Positions 1 to 11,441 of a DNA stretch of 64,000 bases are shown piece by piece. The position numbers and the translations under genes are program-made. Where the stretch lies: positions 124,001 to 188,000 of the forward strand of contig CAUEEP010000741.1 in assembly GCA_958450365.1 (NCBI GenBank), written 5' to 3'. The notes beneath the pieces were generated by a model that did not search any database, was not told the DNA's origin, and saw only the letters and a program-made list of their open reading frames with translations. Within the stretch, counting starts at the first letter, position 1, and each line of letters starts with the position of its first letter. The stretch comes from Mesorhabditis belari. Lineage: Eukaryota; Nematoda; Chromadorea; Rhabditida; Rhabditidae.

Positions 1-98
1 GTCATTAACTCGGCTCGACCGGGGGAGGAGGAGAGGCCGGGGGAAGAGGGCACTACAATTAGAGAAAATACAGAATACCGTATTTTCTCTAATAGTAG
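1..98. repeat. MITE-like fragment with TACCGTATTTTCTCTAAT end
   Basis: ATTAGAGAAAATAC at 58-71 faces its reverse complement at 80-93. The same terminal sequence recurs at 40881-40929, where it follows a related stretch (AACTCGGCTC), and at 32412-32513. Probably the end of a short inverted-repeat transposon. Confidence 0.55.
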
Positions 99-503
99 AA
101 CACAGTACTCAACCTAATAGGAAGATAGCAGTTGAAACAATGCTAGTTGACAATAAGTGCATCTGATAAGCTGAGCACTATTGCTTATTTGGCGTATTGA
201 TCAATAGACAGAGCAGCTTTAGTTATCTCTTCAGCATCTTCAGTTATTTCTTCAGCATCTTCAGTTAGATTCAGTTATTCATCTTCAGTCGGGGAAAAAG
301 TGTGACTACAAAATGGCGTTTTAAAAAGGCTGAAAATGTACAAAATTCTCACTTTAAGACTCTTGAAACATTGAATTGATTGAAATTGAAATTGAAATAC
401 TGTAGCTGGATGAAGGGCTAAAAATAAAAGCAATTACCTATTCATTGAAACAATTTACATTACCATAGTTCTTTGTTTACAGTACCATAGTTTCCTGATT
501 CAG

Positions 504-1227
504 GCACGGCTCACTGCTCCGATATGTACCCAATCTACGATGGAGAACCACCAGCTCTTGTGGCTGCTCGTTTATTCATTGAGCAAAATCTTGCCGTATG
601 AATCTTTTTCTTTAACACTTATGTAAGAAATTTTAGTATTTCATAAACAATTCCACACAACCTACCATACCGACCATTGTTCCACCGATCTCGTCCACCG
701 TTTCCATCTCGACGGCGAGTCTTGGAACAACTACGAGTGGCCACAATGGGAACTGGACCAACTACAGCCAACACAGGACCAACTACGGCAACTACAGTCA
801 ACACAGAATCAACTACAACCACCACACCCAATACTGGCCCTACAACGACGACTATGACAACTACGACTACGACAAATACTCCATACACAGGTTAGCAGGG
901 AATTTTGGAGACTAAAAGAACACTAGGCTTGTTCGGCACTTTGTAAAGATCCTTTCTGGCACACCATTTGACTTGTAGCGTTTGTAAAGATTGTCTATAG
1001 GAACCGGCTCAACAAGCACAATAACGACAATGGCCCCAGCCACTGCAGGCACTGGCCCAACAACCACTGCAGGCACTGGCCCAACAACCACTGCAGGCAC
1101 TGGCCCAACAACCACAAATACTGCAAATCCGGGTGATTCATCATCCCCGACGACCACGAAATCGGTTACAAGTGTGAGATTCTCATTTACTTTGTTATTG
1201 CTTTCGTTGATTGCTTTGGTTTTGTAA
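504..1227 (+). CDS. 3' end of S28-peptidase-like gene with mucin-like stalk and GPI-type tail (partial)
   Basis: Three exons are readable: 504-595, 637-890 and 1001-1227; the 5' part lies outside the window or is not visible. The first exon contains GTAHCSDMYP followed by an alanine/valine-rich helix. This resembles the region around the catalytic His near the C-terminus of nematode S28 serine carboxypeptidases (K12H4.7 type), which cleave after proline and act outside the cell or in lysosomes. Exons two and three are Thr/Pro/Gly-rich, with the unit AGTGPTTT repeated perfectly. They end in a Ser/Thr-rich spacer plus a hydrophobic C-terminus (SFTLLLLSLIALVL) before TAA, the usual layout of a GPI-attachment signal. 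Introns are 41 and 110 bp with GT-AG ends. Exon 637-890 needs one base removed in the GGG at 748-750 to keep frame. The protease assignment rests on one exon and is tentative; the mucin/GPI reading is firmer. Confidence 0.5.
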
Positions 1228-1284
1228 ATGGTGAGCAATAAATTCTTATCTTTATCTAGTTTTAGCTCCTCTATTGGGCAGAAC

Positions 1285-1475
1285 TCAAAAGTAAGCCTGG
1301 CTGGCTTCTAGCTTTGTTGTGAGCCTGGCCTGGCCTCTAGCTTTGTTGCGGGTCTGGCTTCTAGCTTTGTTGCGAGCCTGGCCTGGCCTCTAGCTTTTTT
1401 GCGGGCCTGGCTTCAAGCTTTGTTGCGAGCTTGGCCTGGCCTCTAGCTTTGCTGCGGGCCTGGCCTGGCATGTCA
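1285..1475. repeat. Minisatellite, about 27/54-bp unit (CTGGCCTCTAGCTTTGTTGC)
   Basis: Four or five imperfect copies of a GC-richer unit alternating CTGGCCTCTAGC and CTGGCTTCTAGC. It follows the stop codon of the mucin-like gene. Confidence 0.8.
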
Positions 1476-1691
1476 TACAAAAAGTACCTGTGCCTACCAA
1501 AGTACCTCAGCCAGGTCTGGACCTGGTTTCTAGCTAGGTTTTGGCCTTGCTTTGCTTTTCCTGATTCAAGTCCTAGAGGCCAGATGGCTTACTACAGGGA
1601 ACCGACAATACCTACAACACCATATGTTTCCCATTCTTTTATCCAAACAGAACAAAATCTTTAAAACTTTATTAAACTTTGTACAAAACAT

Positions 1692-4600
1692 TTAATGCTT
1701 CGCGAGCTTTTCTCGTTGCTTCTCGAAATATTCGTACTCGGGTCGAGGGAGATCGTTGATGATCAAGAGGATCGGGATTGGATAAGCCAAATGTACCTAA
1801 TATGATCGATTTTTGAGTGAGTTTTTTTTTCGCCAAACCTGCATCGATTGCATGTTTGTCAATTTGTCATTTTTGCCTCCAAAACGGTGTCGATTTTGGT
1901 GGCGAATGCGAGGAAATCCTGGTTGGACACTTTCTTCTGAGCGGCTGTTAGCAACTGAAATTGGTATGCTTAAACAGGTGGTAATTTTCAAGAATTTGAT
2001 GTTCAATGGCTACAAGGACACTTACAGTACTATCTAGGAATAAATTTGACTTGCTATGTGTTCTTTATGCTTAAAAACTAACAAATTTGGACATAGAGAT
2101 TCTTTGAGAAACTTCTCTTCTTTATATAAAAAAACCTCTGTCCGTTTGTGCGCGCACTACGCTCGTCGCCTATTTTAAAAAAACGCTGAAACACGTGTCT
2201 AATGAAATTTCATGTAGTTGTGGCTTTTAAAAGGAATTTTGCAAAAAGTCAAAGTAGGTCAAATTCAAGTGACTGGTTTCCAAATTTAATCGTTAATTTG
2301 TTGTTCTTTTCTTTCAAATAAAGATTTTAAAATTAAAATTTTTCCTCTCTAAAGTTTTAAAGTTAAAAGTTTCCTCTCTGTTTACCTACAAAGCTTTTTA
2401 TCTGAACCTAATAATTATTGGTCATCCTTTACTTGCTAACGATAATTTGTATCCAAGCACTTTGTGTGTGCATATTGTGTGCACCAGAAAGGGTTTGTTC
2501 CCTACGTGAGCACACGTAGCTCATCTTAAACGAGAAAATTCACTTCTTGTGCCGCATTGTGGACACCAGCGGTGACATTTGAGAAAGCCTCTTTCACGGC
2601 TCCAGTCAGAGCTTGAAGATTTGGAGCGGTCGTCTTGAACGATTGCCAGAAACGGTAGCCACCCTAGAATGAGTTTGTTGGCTAAAAATCCTTTGACTGA
2701 AATGATTTGTTGAATTTGTTTACTAAAAATGGTTGCATTTAGTTGGTCTACATTGCTCCAAAATGCACCAAATGGTCTACATTGCTTCGATTAGACTCAA
2801 ATCTTTCTATTAGTTTGGTAAAAAAGAAATGCGCGTTTTCGTTAAAAGTCTATTTTATTATAAAAACAAGAAACAATTATTATAACAATACATTAATCCA
2901 AAAGGTATTCGCCATCTGCATCAATGACTTGTCGCCAACGTTCACGCAGAGAATGGATGCCCTTCTTGAAGAACTCGACCGGCTGCGACTCGGAAGAAGT
3001 TGGACACCCAAATTTGGACCTCGTCGCGGTCCTTGAACTTTTCTCGGCCAAGGAGTGGTGCATTGATCGGAACAGATGGTAGTCGGAAGGCGCCAAGTCT
3101 GGGCTGTATGGCGGGATAAGGCAGGACTTCCAGCCCATTTCTTCAATTTTCTGCTGGGTGATTTTTGCGACATGCGACCGAGTGTGCTCGTGGAGGAATT
3201 TTGTCGACGCCGCTATCCACACCTTGACGTCGCAGCACCTGGTCCACGCGGTCCTATTGGCCTTGGTAGAGCTTCGCCGTAACTGTTTGACCCGAATCCA
3301 GAACCTCAAAGTACACCAGGCCTTTACTGTTCCACCAAACACAAAGCATCACCTTTTTTCCGTGGATGTCCGGTTTTGGAGTCGGTTTTGGAGCTTCACC
3401 GGGGTCCAACCACTGCCGCTTTCTTGCTGTGTTGTCGTATTGGATCCACTTCTCATCCGACGTAACAATGGAGTCGAAAACCCTACTGTTCTTGGCGCGG
3501 TGAGTGAGGAATTCCGGCGATTGCGATGCGTGTCGCCTTGTTTGCGTCGGATAGCTTATGCGGTACCCATTTTCCGCATCTATTCGTCTTGCCCATGCCA
3601 TGCAGATGGTTCTCAATGGTGACATGAGTGCAGCCGAACTGTTCTGCCAGGTCGAGAGTGGTTGGTAAAAACCGAGTGGTTGGTCGCCCTTGTCGCGGTT
3701 CTTGAACTTTTCTCGGCCAAGGAGTGGTGCATTGATCGGAACAGATGGTAGTCGGAAGGTGCCAAGTCTGGGCTGTATGGCGGATGAGGCAGGACTTCCC
3801 AGCCCATTTCTTCAATTTTCTGCTGAGTGAATTTTGCGACATGCGGCCGAGCGTTGTCGTCGAGGAATTTTGTCGACGCCGTATCTTTTACTGTAAATAA
3901 AATACAAATCAACAAACACGACGCTCATTTCTTTTTTACCAACCTAATAGCATGTTGCGCTCGCCGATGTCCTACTGTAAAAGTCTACTGTAAAGTTCGA
4001 GGGCAAATTCTTGAGCCATTTTTGCTCACCTTTCTCAACTGTTGTCGTGCGGCGAATCGAGCCAACACACCGACGAATTTGTGCAAGTTGTTGTACTCGG
4101 ATTCGGGGGTTTTTGAGAGAAGTTCAAGGCACTGGAAATCAAGTAAATCTTGGGAAAACAGTGAAAATCTCTGACTCAATTGGATAAATTTTCTTTCATA
4201 CACCAGATTAAGCAGTACTACTGTTTTTTTCACAGTAAAGTCGGCTTAACTGGCAAATAAAGAGTGAAAAACTCGCGTGACTCGCCCTCATTTGCATTCA
4301 CTTATCGTAACTCAGCCTACTTATCGTAACTCAGCCTATTTATCGTATCGTAACTCAGCCTACTTATCGTAACTCAGCCTACTTATCGTAACTCAGCCTA
4401 TTTATCGTATCGTAACTCAGCTTACTTATCGTATCGTAACTCAGTTTACTTATCGTAACTCAGCCTACTTATCGTATCGTAACTCAGGCTACTTATCGTA
4501 TCATAACTCAGCTTACTTATCGTAACGTAACTCAGGGCTACTTATCGTAACTCAGCTTACTTATCGTAACTCAGCCACGGAATCTTTTAGTGAATTTCTA

Positions 4601-7600
4601 AGTGATGATGATCTTGGAAGCTATGACAGTCAATTTCACAAATGGGAAACTGATAACTCGTTCTAATCCATCTAGCAAATGGGGCTACAAAAAGATTCCG
4701 ATGAGAATTCCGAATCAAAAAGGAAATCGCGCCTTATAAAAGGGGATTTGAAATAGCGGACGTCTAAAGGATGACTTCGCTTTTCTGAAAAAACCCATCA
4801 CATTTTATCTTTACTTCAACAATTCCATCACTTACATCCGAATACACATTTTTCTTCACATGCCACGTGAGTTTTTTTTGCAATTCATCGAGTTTCTCCG
4901 TGTATTCCCCATTCACTTTTGTCAGCAATTTCTCCAATGTTTCCGTCTTTTCCTTTCACCGAAGCACGGGACTAAAGAGAAAATACAAAAAGCCGATTTT
5001 TCATCATTTTTCTTTCTAAGCATTGATTAAGGCTAAATTAAGGCTAAAAGATGTGTTTTATTTTAAAAAACCCCACTCATCCTCTCTACTTTAATTTGAT
5101 ACAAAAGCGCATAGAATAGTGTGTGTTCCTCGAGAGTAATGCGTTTTTTAAAACGCACATTTGGGAAAAAAATCACCGTACTTTTAGCAAAAATTATTGC
5201 AAAAAATGACGCAAAAATCACGAGCCCCGCATTATATACGACTCTTTTTAAAGATACTCAGCCTTTTAACTGATTTGGTGGGAAATTCGCTTCCAATGTA
5301 AAAATGATTTTGGGGTAGGCTAATTTCCGCAAATTTTTTTGCGCAACTGGGTCGTTTGCGCAACTCGCCATAACTCGCTTCTAAGTCAGCCAATCTTTAT
5401 AATTTTCGTTTCATTTTGTTGCACTTATTGAGATCTACAAAAGGAAACCAAAATCATAAAGATTGGCTGACTTAGAAGGAAGTTATGTTGAGTTCAACCC
5501 ACAGTATCAGCTCACTGAAAATTGCTAGAAATCTGAAACTTTTTTCTATCAGAAAGCCTAGATTATCAGCTTCATTTTGATCTCAAACATTCAACAAAAA
5601 TCTTCAAAAAGTACTCTAAAAGGGTTATCGATACTTAACGAGGCCTTAACGAGGCCTCATTCAGAGTAGTAATTTGAAAGTTTAATGTGATTTTTGAGTA
5701 CTATTCAAAGGAGTTTGCCAAATTTTTTGTATCAAAATGAAGCTAATAGCATTGGCTTTCTAATAAAAAAAGTTTCAAATTACTAGCGACTTTCCGTGCG
5801 CCGATATGACTGTCTGAACGGGAGCAACCCTAAAATATCGTTAGCCATGTCTAGCTTCGAGTCTAAAATATCGTTAGCCATGTCTAGATTTAGTAGTAAA
5901 GTTTGGAGATTGTTAAAATATAGGTTAAACGGTTCAAAAACGGATATTCCCTTATATTGAATGGATTCAAAAATGGACGAAATTCATTAACAAAACACGG
6001 CTAAACATTTCAAGCTTTAGTTTTCTGTAAAATTCACTTTTTCCAGCGTTCCACTGATTTCATCGAGTAATTTCTTGGCTTGACTCTCGAATTGTTGCCG
6101 TAATTTTTCGATGAGTGGAAGTGATTTGGGGAGGAGCTCGTTGAGGTCATTTTTCAACTGAAATCCGATCGATTGATTGTTAATTATCATAGCCGTTGTT
6201 AATTACTATAGCATACTATACCATTTACCTCATCAAAGTCTTTCTCCTCTTCGGGCATCTTTGCAAAGAGCGCCGTCGAGTTCGCGATCTCGTCGCGTGG
6301 AGCCAAATGCGCCAACTTCAACACAATCAACGGATATGTTAACTGAAATTTTGAAATTTTCAATGTATTGGGTTGGTGAATTGAAAACTGCGGGACTCTG
6401 AACTAAAATTTATTCAACATAAAGCCATGAATTCATTCCAAATATTCCATTATTATTGACGACTTCTGCCCATTTTACAGGCAATTTGCGGATTCCTCTT
6501 TCGTAGTAGGATTTTGGTTTTGAATCGAAAAACTTTTCGAGCCAATTTTTGACTGCTTCTTCCGAATCGAAGTGTTCTCCCGCAAGCTCATTACTCATGG
6601 TCCGGAATAAATAGTAATCAAAAGGGGCGAGGTTCGGACTGTAAACTGTAAACTGTTCGGACTGGGGATGCGACAAAAGTTCCCAAACAAGGCTATTTAT
6701 TTTAGGGGGAGTCAGTTTTACAACATGAGGGCGCGCGTTGTCGTGGAGGAGAACGATCTTTGACTTGGAGGGCCTATTCTTCTTCAGAGATTCATTGCGG
6801 ATTCCTCTTTCGTAGTAGGATTGGTTTGGTCTGATTTGGTTTGTGTGTGAGACAAGTGTGAGACTCAAAATGGAGGACTGGAGATGTCCGATAGAGAGTT
6901 TGAGCACTTTCTTCAAAAGAAACCCATTTTGGTGTCAATAGAAAAGTTGTAGAGAATCAAAAATTAGGCTTATAGCCAAATTTCCAAAAAGACACACTTA
7001 GTAGTTTTGCTTAAAATGCAAGTTTTGTGAAAAATTTCATTTGGCAACGTAAATTTGGCATTTCTTGAAAACCAGTTTTTGAATCGTTCTGAAAATTTGG
7101 ATATAAGCTTGATTTTGATTCTCTACAACTTTTCCATTGACACCAAAATGGGTTTCTTTTGGAAGAAAGTCCTCAAACTGTCACATATGACAATAGCCGG
7201 CAGTTTTCAATTCACCAACCCAATAAATACAATAAATGAATAGATTCAAGATTACTGAATAGAATAGATTCTAGATCCAGATCCAGATCTAGATTCCTTT
7301 TCGGCTAACCCACATTTTGTGGATACAAGAACTTCTCATTTTTCAACTCGGTGAAATCCCCGTCAAGCGCCGCCTCGAAATCGCTCAACGCCTTCAGGCT
7401 ATTCGGCGAATTTCCGAAGCTCTTCAAGTTTTCCTAAATTTATGCAACTTTCAAAATTAATGAAAAATCATTTGAAAAAAACCGTTTTCAATTTCTCCTT
7501 GTAGTCAGCTTGATGAAAGTGTCGAAAAATTCCAAGACTTTTCGAGGCAATGAGGTGAGTTTTGAGGTGTAAACGGGCGAGAAGATGAAGTTGTAGTCGA

Positions 7601-9200
7601 GGATCTGAAAATATTAGAAACTAAAGCTTTTGACGCTTTTTTCTTTTCACCTCATTTCCATCAACAATATCAGCGGTCTCGAATAAATGGCTTCGGACTG
7701 TCAAAATCTCATCTTCTTCAATATTGGCCAATGTGATGTTGACAATATTCACCTAGAAGTTCGATACTTTGAGAAAAGGTAAAAGTAAGTATTTGGTAGT
7801 AAGGCTTTAACTATTTTAACATTATTTTAACAGTTACAGTCGCAGCTACAGCTACGAGCTTACAGTCGAACTTCTTTATAACAAACGTTCAACAAAACGT
7901 GAACTTTATATAACGGTCTTTGTGAGCCCATGAGGCTTTTGTGAGCCTTGAGGCCCATGAGGCTTTTGTGAGCCTTGAGCCCATGAGGCTTTGTGAGCCC
8001 TTGAGCCCTTGAGGCTTTTGGTGAGCCCTTTTCTTGAGCCCTTGAGGCTTTTTGTGAGCCCTTGAGCCCTTGAGGCTTTTGTGAGCCCTTGAGCCCTTGA
8101 GGCTTTTTTAGCCTTGCCTGAGGCTTTGTGAGCCCTCGAGGCTTCTCTGAGTTCTGGCTTCTCTGAGTCCCAGCAAACGTTTAATAAAATGCTAACCTAC
8201 AAGCTTTTACATAAAAGATTTTCCCTTATAACGATATTTTTTGGGAAAATAGTTCTAAGTTGCGTTTCTCTATAATGTTTTTTTCTTGAATCGAACTTGA
8301 ATCGAATTATGTTTTCCAAACAATCTTCTAACACAAACGATGGTTAAAGATCTGATTTTTGCTTCTACATAATGATTTTCTGTGTTTTCTGTATATTTCT
8401 ATATAAAGATATTTATTCTTGGTTTCTTGCATATCTTTATAGAGAGTATATCTTGCTATTTATCTGCGATCTTGCATTACCCACTATTTACAACAGGCAA
8501 CATTCAGTTGCTAAAGTCAAACTCAAAGTAACTCTTGAGCCTTTTTCAACGTCGACTCCCAAGCCTACTCTAGCTACCGTAACCCAGCGTTTAAACTCAT
8601 AGGATAGATCTAATTGCAATTCCAGTTGATGAAGAGTGATCTTTGCAACGCTTGAACGCGTATTGATTGTAAAGATTGACTAGTTTGAGTTACGGCGCGT
8701 GGTAGCTGTGCCATTCTTTACATTTTCTAAAGCTCGAAAAACGATTTCAGTAAACTAAGAAAGTAAACTAAGTGTTTAGATATGTTTTTCTATTTTTCCA
8801 ACTTTCTAAACCCACCACATGCTTGAGGATCGAGAGTTTCGCTTCTGTGGCATTGCTTTTGTAAGTTTCCTCCAAATGTGTGCTTTTCTTCGGCTTGAGT
8901 TGCGCCATTTCATTCGGATGTTTCTTTGAAATATCAGCAACTGCCTGCAAGTGTTTTCTTATTATTTTCGGAGCTCTAATTGTATGTGAATGCAAGAAAA
9001 GCTAATTGTAAGTGCCGTAGAAAGTGTTTTTTTCTTTGGCCAGTTTAGTTTTTTGGCCAGTTTTTTGGCCAAACTGTACCTGCATGTAAAATCGAGGAAT
9101 TGACCCATAGAGGAAAGTGTGATTAAGTCAGTGAGCTTCTCCTCAAGTTTCACCAAACTTTTGATGTCACTGGGCAATTCTTTGAGAGCTCGGAGATCAC
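1692..9200 (-). CDS. Unrecognised multi-exon helical protein built from symmetric phase-0 exons
   Basis: Exons, in coding order: 9200-9080, 8944-8816, 7752-7651, 7604-7483, 7433-7314, 6342-6229, 6157-6038, 4971-4836, 4131-4030, 2663-2544, 1954-1839 and 1796-1692 (ending in TAA). Every one has AG/GT borders. From 8944 down, all fit phase 0 at both ends and encode about 34-45 codons each, roughly 460 residues in all; the first exon(s) are not found. The protein is rich in Lys, Glu and Leu and predicted helical, for example QQFESQAKKLLDEISGTLEK and LEKLLTKVNGEYTEKLDELQ. The last exon has a short hydrophobic stretch (PIPILLIIND) and ends EKLAKH. Exons 9080-9200, 7483-7604, 4836-4971 and 1839-1954 have lengths one base off and need a single-base correction. 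Two mariner elements sit in introns. It recalls large helical nematode proteins such as WSN-domain proteins, but I cannot confirm this. Confidence 0.6.
2040..2543. other. Intron of the helical-protein gene with dispersed-repeat motifs
   Basis: No exon is visible. At 2124-2150 it has a TATATAAA plus GTCCGTTTGTGCGCG motif, followed at 2200-2275 by sequence similar to 50945-51005. At 2482 it carries a copy of the GTGCACCAGAAAG motif found throughout the window. Confidence 0.5.
2893..3915 (-). mobile_element. Degraded, rearranged mariner transposon
   Basis: Minus-strand fragments of a mariner transposase: an HTH piece (EQFGCTHVTIENHLHGMGK), a catalytic block with SDEKWIQYDN and RQWLDPGEAPKP, a C-terminal block with YSPDLAPSDYHLF, and the terminal RWRQVIDADGEYLL near 2893. 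The second catalytic motif, normally HDNARPH, is mutated to HEHTRSH. A second copy of the C-terminal block lies upstream at 3697-3885 with an intact DDNARPH. Frames are broken several times, so it is inactive. It lies in an intron of the minus-strand helical-protein gene. No terminal repeats were confirmed. Confidence 0.85.
3697..3885 (-). repeat. Internal duplication of the mariner C-terminal block
   Basis: This segment repeats 3033-3220 with few differences, in the same orientation. It carries DDNARPHVAKFTQQ and PPYSPDLAPSDYHLFRSMHH out of normal order, upstream of the HTH part. Confidence 0.8.
4301..4576. repeat. Tandem array, about 19-24-bp unit (CTTATCGTAACTCAGCCTA)
   Basis: About a dozen copies of CTTATCGTAACTCAGCCTA, some with a 5-bp internal duplication (TATCGTATCG). 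It lies in an intron of the minus-strand gene. Confidence 0.9.
5329..5500. repeat. Inverted-repeat MITE, family copy 1
   Basis: TAAGTCAGCCAATCTTTAT faces ATAAAGATTGGCTGACTTA. The arms and core (CATTTTGTTGCACTT) match the element at 63602-63785, so this is one family with two copies. Confidence 0.7.
5520..5790. repeat. Inverted-repeat element (MITE-like)
   Basis: Arms at about 5537-5581 and 5731-5775 are imperfect reverse complements (GCTTCATTTTGAT against ATCAAAATGAAGC, with flanking AAACTTTTTT against AAAAAAAGTTT). The central 150 bp is unrelated. Confidence 0.65.
6366..7227 (-). mobile_element. Internally deleted mariner with intact terminal repeats
   Basis: Terminal repeats TTGGGTTGGTGAATTGAAAA (left) and TTTTCAATTCACCAACCCAA (right) are bordered by TA target duplications. 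Inside, 6410-6916 on the minus strand encodes a transposase remnant with LLHDNARPHVVKLT and APFDYYLF, so the second and third catalytic Asp remain, but the N-terminal half and the first Asp are missing. The segment containing SYYERGIR is duplicated (near 6490 and 6800). At 862 bp it is shorter than the usual 1.3 kb. It sits in an intron of the helical-protein gene. Confidence 0.88.
7921..8172. repeat. Tandem array, about 25-bp unit (GAGCCCTTGAGGCTTTTTGT)
   Basis: About ten imperfect copies of TTGTGAGCCCTTGAGGCTTT with length variation. It lies in an intron of the minus-strand gene. Confidence 0.88.
8173..8815. other. Intronic stretch without supported features
   Basis: AT-rich. A short open frame at 8372-8602 (+) has no splice or family support. 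I see no transposon ends or arrays. Confidence 0.4.
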
Positions 9201-9388
9201 CTGGAAAGTTTGGAAAGATGAACAAAAGTTTTGTAAAGTGGTCTGACTGACAAAACTGACAAAAAGCTGGTCAGAAAGCTAATTTTTGAACTGGGTTACT
9301 GTAGTTGGTGCAATTAGTTACAGAATCAGTTACAAATGAAGATAAACGTTTTCTGTTTTGGATGAAAGATGTACTTTTGGTTCTTGCG

Positions 9389-9973
9389 TAGTTTCCCGGG
9401 TATTTTGGAAAAATCCGGGTATCTTGAACGGGTCAGCATGCTTTGAAGGTCGATAACTTTGTCCAGAGATAATATTTTTGCTAACTTTTTATATCATTGT
9501 ATAGAGGACATTTCAGGCTTTCTATGATACCAATTAGAGCTTAATTAGATAATCCAGTCTAAGAAAATCAGAGCCGACTTCGACAAATGAGGCCTATCCA
9601 ACTCGGGTGCCTTATCGCCTTGTTTTCTTGGACTGGATTAACCAATTAAGCTTTATTTGATATGATCTGGAAAGCCTGAAATGTTCTCTGTACAATGATA
9701 TGAAAAGTTAGCAAAAATGTTGTCTCTGGACAAAGTTATAGGGTTTCCAAAGTGTGGCGGAGCCGTTCAAAATACCCCTATTCTTCCCTATGTTGTGTCG
9801 CCTGGTTTTCTTGGACTGCAAACAGATAAGCTCTGTTGGTATCATTTAAAAGCCTAAAACGTTCTCTATCCAATGATATAAAAGGTTAAGAAAAATATGA
9901 TTTCTACACAAAGTTATCGACCTTCAAAGCATGCCGACCTGTTCAAGATACCCGAAAACTACGCGAGAGCCTA
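9389..9973. repeat. Three-armed inverted repeat
   Basis: Arm 1 (about 9389-9560, with GGTCGATAACTTTGTCC) is followed by an inverted arm 2 (about 9635-9770, GGACAAAGTTATAGG) and an inverted arm 3 (about 9800-9973, AAAGTTATCGACCTTCAAAG). Arms 2 and 3 are parallel to each other. Probably a MITE with one duplicated arm. Confidence 0.7.
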
Positions 9974-11200
9974 CTTTCCTAATATTTTGGGGTACTTTGG
10001 TCTAATTCTTTTGACAAAGACTGATATCTTTCAAAGAACTAGATGAAATGGTAAATCAATCTTTAAATCTTGATGTCTCTGAAGATGACTTACATGTCTC
10101 TGAGGCTCAAATGGCCAATCATCACACAACTCCTTCCATTCAACTCACCTCATTCGTTTCTCTTATCGTCCACCCATCTGGCAACTTGACCGCTTCACCA
10201 ATCACCACCACAAATAACAACAACAAGATCCTTTTCCAATCCCATCAATAACAAATGTTTTCAAATTCCAAATTCCCGGAAATCTACTCAAAGCTTTCAA
10301 ACGAAAAAAATGAGTTACTTTAGAATCTTTCGAACTGTCAAATATCGCCAAAAAGTGAGTTTATCCCTTTTCTTTTCCTTGATTTCCATGAATGACCTCG
10401 ACTCTCTCAAAATCCCAAAGATAACCGAAACTTTTCCCGAACCTCCTTTTCCCCAAAATATTTCCCTCTTTTTGAGAGCACCAAAAAACTTAGAAAACTC
10501 TTTTTGCGATTCCATTAGGATCGAGGGGTACACTCTCAAAGCTATCCCAAAAAAAGTGTTCCGAAAATTTGTGACTGACCGCTAATTTAATTGAGAGGTA
10601 AACGGGAGAAAAACTTCCTAATGTGCTTGAATTCGGAGAAAAGTTTCGGCTGAGTTTGCTGGGGTTTTGAAGTGTTCTCACGGGTCAACGGAGTTCACGA
10701 ATTAACTACTGACGAAGGTCAGGTGGTTTGACGTATCGTACTTGGTTTGACGTATCGACTTTGTCTTGTTGTTGAGTAAAATGGCTCAGGTTTGAAGTGG
10801 ACAACTTTGTTGGTAAAGTTTTGAGAGTTTAGCCACTTTAAACCGCTCTTATCTATGGAATTTAAGGTAGTGGTGGAAACAGAAAAAAGGAAACCGTTGA
10901 AAAGTTACAAATCGACTTTTGGCAAACAGTTCTGACAAATGTTTAGTAAAACAAGTTGCACGAGGACACTTGTAGCTCAAAACGGTTGCATATCCAAGTT
11001 TATCACATTTAACTATTCCTGGTCCAGCTCTGATTGATTTTGTGCACATTCTACTCCTGACGCATTCAAAAATGCGTCTATTTCGTTGTTTTAAGTAAGA
11101 AGAAAAAAGAAAAATTTCATTCTGATAGAATTCTGGCATAATTAGGTCCGTTTTTACTTAGGTTTTAAGTTAAATATCATTAGTTAACTACGCGAAATAC
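9974..11200. other. Intergenic stretch, mostly featureless
   Basis: Short open frames at 10048-10251 and 10310-10585 (+) have no recognisable content. A single copy of the pogo-like terminal sequence (ACCGCTCTTATCTATGGAAT) lies at 10841-10860. The missing 5' exon(s) of the minus-strand gene could be here, but I could not identify them. Confidence 0.4.
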
Positions 11201-11204
11201 TGTA

Positions 11205-11441
11205 ATAGTACCCCACCCCCATAATGACGGTGCGGAGCGTTGCGTAGTCTAGCTTTGAACGTGTTTTTCTCGACACTGGTTTATGCTACAATGCGTTGCT
11301 TTAGGTATCAAAACAGTACCACTGAATTTCAGCTATTTTTTTGATAACAAAGACACATGTTTTGGAAGTACGGATGCTTTGCAAAAAATGAAATACTAAA
11401 AACTTTTGCGACTACCCGACTGTACGAGGGGGGTGGGTACT
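11205..11441. repeat. Short inverted-repeat element
   Basis: AGTACCCCACCCCC near 11208 faces GGGGGGTGGGTACT ending near 11441. It directly abuts the left end of the Tc1-like element. Confidence 0.5.

Noticed and set aside
2743..4174. Plus-strand open frames across the mariner
   Set aside because: They are antisense shadows of the minus-strand transposase and of the exon at 4030-4131.
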